DNA of 64,000 nt, from assembly GCA_036365515.1 (NCBI GenBank), contig CM070873.1, positions 214,815,376 through 214,879,375 on the forward strand, written 5' to 3'. Source of the DNA: Torymus aiolomorphi. Its lineage: Eukaryota > Arthropoda > Insecta > Hymenoptera > Torymidae. Positions 21,640 through 35,032 of the stretch are shown piece after piece (the first letter of the stretch is position 1; the number at the start of each line of letters is the position of its first letter). Under the pieces are notes generated by a model that saw only the letters and a list, made by a program, of their open reading frames with translations, did no database searches and had not been told where the DNA came from. The position numbers and the translations under genes are program-made.

Positions 21640-22008
21640 TTCATTTGTCAAATCCGGGCTTGACTAGAAAAGCACCATCTTGAGCCGGTATTGATCAGTA
21701 TCTTGATCAGGACTGGATCAGTACAATTTTAAGATCTTGATCAAGGCCTTATTTTATACTGATTTTATTTCTGGCCGGGAGTCTAGTAATCCGAAGATTC
21801 CTAGTTCGAATCCACCCAAGAATTTTTTTTTTTTTTTTTTTAGAAAGTTAAATCTTAAGATATTGGCAATACATTGGCAATAACAGCCAATGCAAATAGC
21901 GTCAATATCCTTGCAATTGTTGTACTTCTATATTACCAATACATCAGCGATATTAATTTCCAATACAGTAGCAATGTTGTTGCAATAGCTTCAATTTTTA
22001 CGCGGGTA
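21640..22008 (+). mobile_element. tRNA-headed SINE-like element, copy 2 (plus)
   Basis: The order matches copy 1. A GATCAAGG block (21690-21770, CTTGATCAAGGCCTTATTTT, CTGATTTTATTTCTGGCCGGG) comes first. A decayed tRNA-like head with box B (AGTTCGAATCCACCCAAG, 21803-21820) and a T18 run follow, then a TTAAATCTTAAGATATTGGC body, ending TTTTTACGCGGGTA at 22008. Its orientation is opposite to 16601-17060, about 5 kb away. Confidence 0.7.
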
Positions 22009-24199
<2,191 letters not shown>

Positions 24200-25247
24200 T
24201 GTATCAAATAATTATTTACCGGTTAATGTTCACCAGCGCTGTAGTCTATACGCTTGGCTTGTTTCGCTTTCTCTGCACAATAAAGCTTCTCTGATATTTT
24301 GGAATATGCCAAATGCATTCTCCTTTATTAAAAAAGCACCATGATGAAGAACCCTTTGGACATCTGCTGCAGGTCTTTGGTCTGTCGACGAACAATGGTA
24401 TAAACTAGCTTGGATGGCATCTTGCATACTCTTCAAATCATACGTATTATTGACAATTGCTCTTCTGTAATATTTCTGCAACTCATTCATTTTAATAATT
24501 GTAAGCGCTCCATCTGACTTTCCACCAAGCTTTTCTTTAGTAGCAAATTCTCTGAGGCCTTTAATTACCCATTCGCTTTTGTACATGGTTGATGAGTTCT
24601 TCTTATTATATTAAAATAGATTTTCCATAAGGTGCCACTTCATTAAGCCGAGTCCAAGTTTTTGCATCTCCATCAGACAGAAGTGTTAAATACCTCATAC
24701 TATTCTTTCGAACCAAGAGACTCCAAATGTTCACAGCAGCCTGGACATCCATACTACCAGAAGCATCCTTATAATTGGCATTACATTCTTGACTACTTTT
24801 GTGAGCTTCAACCCAAAAGTTATATTCTAGATATCATTGATAGATTCTACAGCTTTTTGGTTCATCACAAATGCTGCTTGTGTATTATTTTTAGATTCCA
24901 TTCGTGCACTAGTAACATTTTCTCTGATAAGTTTCACAATTTTTACAGTATAACACTAATTTTACACACAATCCGTTTCTCTCAGCTATTGAAGTACTAT
25001 CACATTTTCTAGAACAAGCACTACAAATTGTTTCTTTTTAAAAATTACAAAAGAAACTTGTGTGAATCAGAATTAATTCATCACTTTATCAACAGGGCTG
25101 TTTAGTTTTGTTTTTACCGCTGTCTTTTCAGGGCCTCTACCGCTATCAATTTTTTCGTTTACCCAACATCATTTGAATTCGTTTTTTCTTTTTTTTAGAA
25201 ACATATTTGCTTCTTGGCACATGCCACTTACTGGATAAAATGTGCAT
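24200..25247 (-). pseudogene. Mutator-like transposase remnant
   Basis: Minus strand, possible start at 25247 (MHILSSKWHVPRSKY). Successive fragments in shifting frames fit the insect Mutator-like transposase domain family. They are a cysteine-rich part (TICSACSRKCDST, LVLYCKNCET, about 25035-24920), then SMDVQAAVNIW...SMRYLTLLSDGDAKTW followed by RLNEVAPYGKS (about 24780-24610). Next come LGGKSDGALTIIKMNELQKYY and YHCSSTD (about 24540-24385), and after a frameshift CPKGSSSWCFFNKG (about 24365-24320). Two or more frameshifts and stops mean it cannot make a full transposase. The GDGD-like SDGDAKTW block and the C-terminal CP-G--SWC motif are the strongest evidence. No terminal repeats were located. 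Confidence 0.75.
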
Positions 25248-26249
25248 TTTCAAAACAAAATTGAATATTTACAAGAAGCAAACACTTTTTAATAATGATT
25301 TTTTATTATTATTTAATTATTAATTAAATATTAATATTGTGTGATAAGTGTTATTAAATTTATTCAATGGATTTTAATTACAATTTACTGCAGCAAAACT
25401 AAACAAATTTTTGAGAATAATATATACGATTTTTTTATCAACTCAGAAACACAATAAACGTGAATGATGTTGTAGACCCTGTATGTACAAAAAGGAACGG
25501 AACAGATACAGCAAGTAACATAGGTTACTATATCTATATATGTATGTGAGGAATAGCACTTGTATCTTATGTATATAGATATAGTACCCATGTACTATAC
25601 CTGTTCCCTGTTCCTTACTGCGTATAACGAACGGGCCTTAGTCGATAAGACTGTCGATATAGATGGCTCGATTCAAATGAAGTTTATTATAACAGCTGGA
25701 CGATTTATTTATAAAATTATATGAGCAAACTAAGTTTAAATATCAAAATTAAATAATAATTGTGTAGTTTCAAAGGGAAATTAGCGACGTAGAGAGGTAT
25801 AATTGTACTTGAACTGGATTTGTCAAAAAGAGAAAAGTATTATAAAAAATGCAAAAACGCTAAATTGTGTTTTTAACGATAAATGTTAAAATAAATCAAA
25901 CTAATCAATTATATGAAAATTATGACATTAGGAATAGGTTTTCGGGTAGAAAATGGCTAAAAAATAGTTTAAAACGATAAAAAACCATCGATTTTTTGGC
26001 CAAAAATCGGTACCTTCTTCCCTTAACATTCGAAATTCTGCTAGACGCATGAAAACTGCACGTTTCATGCATTTATCTTCCAGAGAAAATTACACCACTC
26101 GTACGCGGTTTTATTTACAAAGCTACTCGATGCTTTAAATGTTAGAGTAAATGATTGACAAATATAAAGCTCTTTGAATCTATTAACCTATCATTATAAC
26201 ATTTCATTTATATACTTATGAGAATATCCAGTAAAATTTTAGCTCTAAA
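25248..26249. other. AT-rich spacer with an imperfect palindrome
   Basis: 25490-25615 folds imperfectly (GGAACGGAACAG..GGTTACTATATCTATATA with TATATAGATATAGTACC..CTGTTCCCTGTTCC). No gene is seen in the remainder. Confidence 0.4.
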
Positions 26250-27260
26250 CCATCAGTCCTGCTTGTTTCGACATAAATAAAAAGCGTAATGATTTGATTG
26301 CACTTGCAATCGGAGATCGAGGTGCAGGGGCACTGGAAAGGTGAAGAAAAAGATGCCGCCATCCTTGGCCACCCAATCGTTAAACAAGATGAAAAAGGCG
26401 GCGAAGTGTGCAAAGCCAAAGTTGCTCCTCTCGGCGATGTTGAGGTTTGACGGAAGACACCGTCGGGAGTGGCGGCTTACACGTCTCTTTCGTCTTTTAT
26501 TCGGCGCTGCCTAAAACAATGCCGCAGCCGAGCGATGCAGACAGCTACAGAGAGTCATGGCAATGCGAGTCTTGTCGGCGCTCACGGGCGAGAGAAGAAG
26601 GAGGCGTCGCGGTATTTATATTGGCTTTTCGCGCCGTGACAGTGATCCACTGGGAATTCCGGCCTCTGTCACCCCTACCCCTACTCCCATCCCCTGCATC
26701 CGACAGGCTACACTTTTCTCTCGCCGTCTTTGTTTCTCTCCTTCTACCGCTTGATCATTCTTTTTCCGCCGCGAGCTATAGTCCTTTGGGCGTTGCTTCT
26801 CTTTCCTTCTCTCGCTCGCTGCTTTTCCCAGGAACCGCGACTAGAATCCTCTCGTCGAACTAATAAAAGCGCGCCCGCTGATCCCGCAGGAACGTCGCTG
26901 CGCGCGTAGGGTAGAAAGAGGAGGAGGGAGAGAAAGAGGGAGGGAGAGAGTCGTGTCGAAAGGGTCCGAGAGGATGAGGGGAGGGGGCGGAAAAGGAGTA
27001 GGAGAAACGGGACAAATGAAAGAAAAACAGGGAGAACGCGAAAAAACAAAAGGAACGCGCGCGCCGCTCGTCGGACCTTATTTTTCAGGAGGCGAAATTA
27101 AGAAGAGCCGGCAGCAGCTCCGGCACGCTGCGACAATATAAAATGGTGTGTGTTATTTTTATCCGCTGACGGGCCCTCGTTATTTTGACGGGAATTATCG
27201 CGCTATAAACGTAAGCAGCTTTCGTTTTACTGAGAGACCACTGGGACGGACTCGCCGCTT
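26250..27260. other. GC-rich island with strong strand bias
   Basis: 26250-26900 is GC/CpG-rich with CT-rich runs (26690-26830), and 26900-27060 is purine-rich (GGAGGGAGAGAAAG types). Several frames of 60-138 codons run through the biased sequence on both strands without domains and are rejected as genes. Candidate regulatory DNA by composition only. Confidence 0.35.
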
Positions 27261-27993
27261 TCGCGGGATGTGAATTTATGAGGTAATTTTTATTCTTGGA
27301 AAACTTTTTCATTCGGATTATAGCGAATTAATCGAATTCATAATCGTATCATTTATTACTTTTATGTTTTCAAATGCTAACTTACCTTGTTTTGTAATTG
27401 ACTTTATTTGCGGACTAAAACCTATCCTTTATATTTGATTTGACATGGCAAAATGATTGCGTTTCCATTAAAAAAGTTTTTAATATATTGATATTTAATT
27501 TCAAATATTGTGAAAATTTTTCAAGAGAATTACTTTTCAAAAGGTTTCGCGGAAAATAATTGTTTTAAAATTTTATACACCACTCGATTTTTATTACGTA
27601 TTTAAAAAGTACTAAAACTAAAAATGTGTGTATTTCTAATGAATTAAATGAGCATTTTGATGGAAATAATTTATAAATATTTTATCATTAGTATCTTTCA
27701 TCTTTCTCTCTAATATACATAAAAACTAATTTCAAAATTTATAAATTATTGATTATTTAACTGGGAATCAAGATACACCTAATTCATAAAATTACGTTTT
27801 CGTAAAGACTAAATATAGCATTCACAATTTTTCTGAAATTATTATGATTTTCAAAAAGCAAACAATTTTATTCAACATCTAGTAGAATAACAACACACAG
27901 AAAAAAACAGAAAAATAAAATATTTTCAAAGTAAAAGAATTTGTATAAAATGAAAAGATGAACAATTTTTCAAATATAATTCTGCAGAGGGAA
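27261..27993. other. AT-rich spacer
   Basis: No gene or element recognised. Confidence 0.4.
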
Positions 27994-28570
27994 CCCTGGT
28001 AGAAATGTATCTATATGAAATCGCCAAGAAGTTAGAAAATAGCTAGTAAAACTGACTAATTTATCGCTGTGATGAAACGATTTTTCGACCATTATTTTCC
28101 TATTTCTTAGATTGACGTAACAACAAAATATTCGTATTTGACTTACTTACTAATTTTATCTTTGATGAAAGAGCATTAAAGTGCATTGGATGGCTTACCA
28201 AAATATAAATAAATAACATTGACTAAAAAATCATTTGTTGTATTTCTATGAATAATTCAGCAAAACTTTTATTTCTCCATCTGATTCTGTCTCTCTCACT
28301 CCTTGTCATAACAGCAAGCCTTCTGCTAGCCATTTCCAGACTAAAGAAACTGATCAGTTTTAATACCTTTAAAATACTCAAGAACAAGCTTGTGCTTGTC
28401 TTCGAAAAACTCATTCTATTTTTCAATCTATTAAATGGCCAAATAATAGGAGAAAACATGGTTCATCAGGAGCTAGAAACTGGACAAGAAAAATTCCCAT
28501 TTTATAGCAAGTTTCTAATATAAATGGTTAGTTATTAGTTACAAAATGTTTTGGATTTCCAGCAGGGAAA
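27994..28570. mobile_element. CCCTGGTRGAAAT-end MITE, about 580 bp
   Basis: The left end CCCTGGTAGAAATG (27994-28007) is matched by an inverted right end ATTTCCAGCAGGG near 28555-28567. The body shares AAATAGCTAGTAAAA and TGATGAAACGATTTTTC with the copies at 1495, 50085 and 52680. It also shares TTCTGTCTCTCTCACTC and AGCCATTTCC with 52910-52965. Frames of 78-91 codons inside are incidental. It is the most complete simple copy in the window. Confidence 0.7.
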
Positions 28571-29689
28571 ATGTGTTTATTTATTTACTTTTGAAATAAT
28601 TAATAAATATTTTTCAATTCTAAAAAAATGTCAATTCCGATTCCGAAAAAGATATAAAAATTGAATCAGTTATTTACGCTGGGTTTGATATCATGAATTT
28701 TATTTTACTAGCGGCGACAGGTAGGCGACCTGCGTATATTTCTTGTTTCCCTCTTACACGGAAAAAACAAAACTTATCTAATCTCTTTGCACTAGTGAAA
28801 TCAACTGGTTTCGAAAAAAGGTTAAATTAGTACAAAAAAAAGTAAAATTAACTTTATTTATAGTAAGAACAACTTTATATTTATAATTAGAATGCTGATT
28901 CTCATTCTCAAAAGAAAGATTCTACTTTTTTAATTTTCTCATCAAACATCATTTTTTAATTTTATTTCTATACTGATATCTTTGTGAGTAGAATTAACTT
29001 GCCATTTTCAACTTAAATCAAGTGTGTCAAAAGTAGAATCAACAATTTATTTTTTCCGTGTAGTCATTTTTTTAAAAAGAAACAAAAACCATGTATAAAT
29101 TTATCATGTGATCTAAATTAGCTAATCCAATCTCTGGAAAGGGCGAGCTTTGCTTTTTGACTATTCATTATTCGAAGAAAGGATTTACGTATAAAAAAAA
29201 CATATAATACTATTTTGTTGGTTTACTAATTTACCTATCAAAAATGATATATTTTGTATAACATTAATTTAATACCTGTGTTAAAAACTAGATTGCAGTC
29301 CACTTAAGTGAAGATGAAACGGGATTCGAAATTAGTTATACTATACTTACCTATGGACAGAAGAAAAAAGATTACTGTAAAGTTTTCATTCGTATTATGG
29401 ACATATAGAATAATTTCAATCTCTTCTTAACTCTACATATGAAAATAGTGAAAAATTAATAAAATATGATGAAACGCACTGTTTTGAATAGACATCAAAG
29501 AAGATGGATCTAATTAAACGTTGATAAATTTTTTAATTAACTTGTAAAATCTGTAGGGAGAAAGTAAATGATCAAAGGACATATTTTATGGTATCGAATT
29601 GATCTTTGAATGCTAAAGAGAATGTTAATATGTAAATAATACACTTAGGAACATCAAAGCAAAAGCAGCCCCAACGTCTTTACCAACAT
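28571..29689. other. AT-rich spacer
   Basis: No gene or repeat recognised. Runs with A/T content typical of intergenic insect DNA. Confidence 0.4.
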
Positions 29690-31570
29690 TGAACGTCTCA
29701 ATGATGTGAGGCAGGGTAGGGAATAGTCAGGAGCCAAAGCCCTCCGCCGGACTCAACAGCTGTGGGCAGTCGGGTGGGCGCTTTATGACAAATAAACAGC
29801 GAACGAAACGAAGAGAACCAGAGGGAGAAGTACCGCGCGCGCGTGTAGAGCAAGAAAGTGCGTCGCGCTGTGCAACTTTGGCAATAAGCGGCTCCGACCG
29901 CTGTTCTTCGAGGATGAAGAAAAAAAAAACGAGGACAACTGGAAGCAAGGCGTGTAAAGTAGCAGGCCGACACGTGTGGCGACCGTGCGCACAAGCCGGC
30001 GTCACTTGCGCGCTCACCAGAGGAAGGCGACGGGCTGACTTTGCCCCCAGACTTACTTTTCTCTTTCTCATTCCCCTTTTACTCTGTACTCCCGCGAATT
30101 CTCTTTTTGCTCACCTCTTGACTCCGCTCTTTTAAGCACCTCATATGGTCAGTTATAATCCCACTTTTAAGTGGCTGCAGGCTGCACGGGACTTGGAAAT
30201 TTTTACACGGTTAATAAAAACTTTCAACTTTTTTTATGTGATTAATTTTTATACAATTTTGTAGCCTGCTGGTCTGAGTAAGCTAGGCATACAATTCAAA
30301 ATTTGAAAAATCCTGTGAATTAAGCGGCACAGAAATCGCTAAACCATATAATCATTACGACTTTTATTGTATATAAAACACAATACAGAAATAATATTTT
30401 AACAAATTGTAAAGTACGCATATCCCTTGAATGAAAGCCTTACGGCGGGAGCCATGCGCAACAGATACAGTTCTTTTATGGTTTATTCACGGTAGCACTG
30501 AGAGACGCCCATAAATTTTTCATAGCTCGAACATGAAGCATTTCCGCGCTAAAAAGCAGAAAAAATTATTTTTGTAATATGGAACCCAAGCGAATGGCTC
30601 GGCATACTCTCCTCGCATATAACCTGCGACTTTTTCCAAGCCCTCCGCCCTTTCTTGCTCGCGTGCCCGCTTAAAAATATCAAATCCATGCGTATAAATA
30701 ACTATACTCATTCGGGGAAGTCTTTTCTGCCTCTAGGAGGAGATAAAAGTTGTCGCGATCGCGAGCGGGCTGACAAGCGTGCCGCTGATTCCTGGAACGG
30801 TGCGCAGCGGAAGAGACGGAAAGGCGAAGTTGCAGGCAGCGGCAGACAGACAAGCAGCCTGGCAAGCAGCTAGAAATGGTGTATAAGAGTCGAATCGAAG
30901 AACAAAGTGATGGCTTGAGGAAGCTGAAGGCTAGGCTACGTATTTAGGATCGATGGCCGGGCGCCGGACGCTCCCCAGTCATTTATTGTGTCCTTGCTCT
31001 CTCTTTTTGCTCGCTCTTCCCCACTCGGCTCTTTTATCTTCCATGGATTTCGATTACTTTGGAGTGCTGCGCACTCAGTGTACCGAGGCTAAATCGAGCT
31101 CTCTTTCTCCGTCTGTAATTTCGTGCGTCCAGCGCTGGTTAGAGAGCAGCAGTTCCCACTCTCGCGCTCGTTCTCCACTCTTATATCCACTGCGTCGCGC
31201 GCGAGTCCACATATTTGCTCGGCGCATTGTCTCTTATCGCCTCTCCTTAGCACGCGCGCCACCCTTTTCCATTACCATGCGCGATGTCTTTCTCTCTGTT
31301 TTTCTCAATTTCATCCGAGTTCTCCAGCGCGAGTCTCGAGCGTTTACTACAATCACTGCCTGCGCGACTCTCGCTCATCCTCTTTCTATCTCTATAGCCA
31401 TCCCTTTTTCTTCGCTGTCCAACTTTGTTAGAGAAATTGTACTGTTGCCACTCTATTTTATCTACTCCTGTTATTGCAGTAATGGAATTTCCTGGAAAGC
31501 TTGTAGTCTGCGGCCCGTTACTGACACCTTATTTTCATCAAACAAATTAAAAATTGGAACTTCTCACTTT
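29690..31570. other. Two GC-rich islands (29690-30140 and 30420-31570)
   Basis: Both are CpG-rich and lack recognisable repeats. The longest frame here (30953-31573, 206 codons, +) is rich in Ser, Leu, Arg and Phe because the plus strand is CT-rich. It has no domain, no clear homology cue and a poor start context, so it is not called. AT-rich DNA separates the islands. Confidence 0.35.
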
Positions 31571-31913
31571 TAAACATGATGCTTTCTCAAAGAAATATCA
31601 GGAAGAACTGATTTTTTAAAATTCCCGTTGTTGATAGATGGTGACTAACGCTAATAAGCGCCAATTGATTTTTACCATTTTCTATAAACAAATGCAAACA
31701 TAAACGTACGAAAAATGTAGTCATTGAGTCGAGAATCACGGATTTTTTTTTTAAAGCGAGCTTGCAAAATTTTGATTGGCCGCAGATTGAGATTCGTCTA
31801 TGCTGATTTTTTGATAACAGACTCATCATTACCCCGAAAAAATTCTTTCTACCAATGTTTAGCAGAAAGTGATCACTATATTTAGGAGAAACGTACCCAC
31901 ACATGGCCACCAC
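31571..31913. other. AT-rich spacer
   Basis: No gene seen. A 108-codon minus frame (31913-31587) lacks any known motif. Ends in TGGCCACCAC, which recurs just right of the next element. Confidence 0.35.
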
Positions 31914-32561
31914 TTAAGGTAGTCTTATACCTAATGGCTCCTGAGGCCAAAATTACCTGGAAAAATGAATTCAAATATAATTACTATAAAATAAAGGATA
32001 TGTATCATTAATATAACTTATTTCTAATACAAAATCCCACAAGATAGGTCTCTTAATCCACTTTATGCAGAATTATGTCATTTTAGAAAAATCAACTGGT
32101 GAGCAGTTGCAAATTATTTGGAAAATATGAAGTTATAACATGAAGCTCTGGAATTAAAAAATATCGTAACTAAGTATTTTTTTAATTGAAAAAACTACTT
32201 TTTTTGTCTTAATTTTATCAATTTTTATGAATTTTTATCGTTTTTTCAATTCAAAAAATATTTAGTCTTTATATTTTTTAATTTCAGAGCTTCATGCCAT
32301 AGGTACATGTTTTCCAAGTAATTTGCGACTTCTCTCGTCAAAATCCATCGAGTGATTACCAAGAAAACTTGCTCACCAGTTGATTTTTCTAAAATGACAT
32401 AATTCTGCATAAAGTGGATTAAGAAACCTATCTCTTGGGATTTTGTATTAGAAATAAGCTATATTAGTGATACATATATTTTATTTTATAGTAATTATAT
32501 TTTAATTTATTTTTTCAGGTAATTTTTGCCCCAGGAGCCATTAGGTATAAGACCGCCTTAA
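31914..32561. mobile_element. TTAA-flanked foldback element, 648 bp
   Basis: TTAAGGTAGTCTTATACCTA (31914) faces TAGGTATAAGACCGCCTTAA (to 32561), and the arms continue almost to the centre (near 32238). Matching blocks include GGCTCCTGAGGCCAAAATTACCTG with its complement, ATAGGTCTCTTAATCCACTT with AAGTGGATTAAGAAACCTAT, and GAAGCTCTGGAATTAAAAAAT with ATTTTTTAATTTCAGAGCTTC. TTAA on both sides is the target preference of piggyBac-type transposons. TGGCCACCAC flanks it on both sides (31904-31913 and 32565-32574). No ORF of note. Confidence 0.8.
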
Positions 32562-32667
32562 AGCTGGCCACCACGCGTTTTTCGCGTCTGACGATATGTC
32601 TGTTGTGTCTGACAACTATGAATAAACATATTTTGTGCCCGATATTTTAAATAAGGAATTTACAAAC

Positions 32668-32681
32668 CCTGGTAGAAATGA
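32668..32681 (+). mobile_element. Solo CCCTGGTAGAAATG end
   Basis: An isolated copy of the CCCTGGTRGAAAT terminus. No inverted partner was found before the next element at 32911, so it is probably a truncated MITE. Confidence 0.4.
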
Positions 32682-32910
32682 CACCTAAAGAATTCTTTAA
32701 TCTAAAAGCAACGTATTTCTTCATGTAATATAACTGCAAAGCATATTGTTATTAACGTGTGATTATTACGGCATCATATCAAGCATAGAAGGAATGGCAG
32801 TGACTCTCATAAGTATGCTTTAAAATACAAAAACTTTTGAAATTTGCTTCAATTGTACAACCGAATTACTGCTCGATACTAAATAATTAAATATACAAAT
32901 ATATATATAT

Positions 32911-33976
32911 ATGAAAATCCATAATACTTTTGACTGTTGTGTGGCTCTTTTTTAGGTAATTTATGGCCGCTATTAGCATGGTCTGCGAAGCACATAAACG
33001 AGACAGGGTGTAAAATCTCCAATTTTTACATAGAAAACCAGTCCTGTAAACCATGTTAGTATGCCACGCAGGTCGCAGTCTATGGGAATGTACAAAAATT
33101 TCCAAAAAAGTCAATTTTTATGCATACCTAACGAGGAATTACAAACTCCAGGAACTGAATTCGACGTAGAACTGCAATGGACAGCAATGAAACAATTATC
33201 AGATAAGTTGAAATTTGTTATAAAATATTTCTTTATACCGTGAAAAAGGTTCTTTGTGAAATATATTTTCAGGTTGGAAAGTGACATTAAATCTTCGTGA
33301 ATTCCATGGAACAGCATAAAGAAGAGTTTGATTGCTCGGCGAATACGACGGTGACGACCGGGACGGCAACAACGGCGGACAACGACGACCGTGGGAACGA
33401 GAGAGTCACGTTAGAGTAGTGCCGGCATGGGGTTCATGTCTGACGAGCTCCACGCCGTGGAAATGACGAGATCAACGTCTTGGATATGACGTGCTATCTG
33501 ATGCTACATATTTGCCGGATTTTCACGGGAACTTACTGATGGCCAACGGCCGCATAGAGCATGCAGAGTTTGGGGTAATTTTCAATACTCTGTCCCTCAC
33601 TCTCTACCCTTTCTTTTCTTCCTCTTGCCAACTCTATGTGATTTCTATATAGTTTATATATTATTTATATTATTTATATAGAATCATTTATTTATAAAAT
33701 GATTATACAAATTTTATATGGTCTACTATATATAATTTTTATAGAAATTTTATAAAATTGTTTTACGTGGGGTGGACCTTTTTTTACAGTTTTGTACATC
33801 TTTAGGCTGCGGCCTGCATGGCACACTAATACAGATTACAGGACTGGCTTTTTACGTAAAAATTGAGGATTTAACACCCAGTCTTGTTTATGTGCTTCGC
33901 AAGCCATGCTAATAGCAGGCATAAATTGCCTAAAAAAAAGTCTCACAATTAGTTAAAAGTATCATGGATTTGCCGA
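32911..33976. mobile_element. 1.07-kb TIR element with GC-rich interior
   Basis: Arms of about 195 bp are inverted. The left arm (32911-33105) reads AAATCCATAATACTTTTGACTGTTGTG..TGCGAAGCACATAAACGAGACAG..CCAGTCCTGTAA. The right arm (33783-33976) has the complements (TTACAGGACTGG, GTTTATGTGCTTCGCAAGCCATGC, TAAAAGTATCATGGATTTG). A third copy of the terminus lies at 57020-57165. The interior (33106-33782) is partly GC-rich (33300-33560) and unlike the arms, so it may be captured DNA. No transposase recognised. Confidence 0.75.
33306..33419 (+). CDS. Hypothetical 37-residue ORF inside the TIR element
   Basis: ATG at 33306 to TAG at 33417-33419, encoding a short acidic N-terminus followed by Thr/Ala/Asp-rich sequence (TTVTTGTATTADNDD). 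It lies in the GC-rich interior of the element and is preceded by a fair acceptor-like TATTTTCAG/G at about 33264-33272. It could be a fragment of captured host sequence or a chance ORF. No domain. Confidence 0.15.
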   Translation: MEQHKEEFDCSANTTVTTGTATTADNDDRGNERVTLE

Positions 33977-34324
33977 TATATTTATCTTGGGTAGGACATA
34001 GGTCGACAAACAACCTGCGGCGACTTCTTGAAATGGAGATAAATCTGCAAAGTTTGCAGCTAATTCGAGCGCATGGGTCAGCGAAGCCGTACACGTGAGG
34101 GGTCGCACGTGAAGTTGCGGCGGTTGTGGCGGACCGACAGCCAGCGTCGCTGCCGGGCTATTGCTATAGTCCGAAGCTCCAAACGCGGTGGCGAGCTGAC
34201 AATATTGTCGGTGGTATCGCGTCCGCGCCCCGGCAATCTGCCCCTAGCCGCCCCTCCCCGGGGCGCGTACACACACGCGCGCGAGCGCGATGCAGCATCA
34301 GCAGCGATCGACCTAGGTACAGCT

Positions 34325-34364
<40 letters not shown>

Positions 34365-34967
34365 TCTCAGAGAGTGCACGCACGAGCGAGCCTTCCAGCA
34401 ACGCTGCATCAACATCGTCCGTTGACAATCAGGAGCCTTGATTGATTTTGGTCAGCTCGTATGAGCTCGTACACGCGCGCACGCTCTCTCTCCCTCCTCT
34501 GTAGAATGGCTCTCCTCTCGCGAAGACAATACCGGAGGCTCTTGCTCTCCGCACCCGGTTATCTCTGGCTCTTGTTTGCTCGATACACTCGGATGAGACA
34601 AGCTGCGACCGACTTCCTCGGCGATATGCTTTTACAGCGGGTATCGCACCGATTTCCTCGTCCATTTTTAATGCAGCTGGAAATGTTGTTCCGCGCCGAC
34701 AAAGCGAGGAAGCAAGAGAGCCGACTTAATTAGAGCGCCGGGTATAGTAGCATCAACAGCAGCAGCAGTGGAGAGAAAGTTTCGATTTGACGCTGACGAA
34801 GTACACGCGACCCGATAAGGTACATAGCACGCGCGCGCGAGGAATTTCACAAAAATTCAAGGAGACATTTTATTGACAGAGACAAAGCTGAGGTAGTTCT
34901 TTGCTCGACGTTTTTTGATGTTTGCGAAAGGGTCTGTCGACGGACGACAAAGCGTAGAAAGAGAGGG

Positions 34968-34972
<5 letters not shown>
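33977..34972. other. GC-rich island with (CT)n tract
   Basis: 34050-34860 is GC/CpG-rich and repeat-poor apart from (CT)n at 34330-34368 and an AGCAGCAGCAG run near 34755. Overlapping frames of 60-122 codons on both strands have no domains and cross the microsatellite. Candidate regulatory or untranslated DNA only. Confidence 0.35.

Positions 34973-35031
<59 letters not shown>
34973..35031. repeat. (GA)n microsatellite
   Basis: About 29 GA units with no interruption. Frames of Glu-Arg or Leu-Ser through it are artefacts. Confidence 0.95.

Positions 35032-35032
<1 letters not shown>

Noticed and set aside
28248..28523. 91-codon frame with a hydrophobic N-terminus
   Set aside because: Lies wholly within a non-coding MITE (27994-28570), and the equivalent region in other copies is not an open frame.
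30953..31573. 206-codon plus-strand frame
   Set aside because: Ser/Leu/Arg/Phe-rich because the strand is CT-rich; no domain, no conserved motif, no supporting context.
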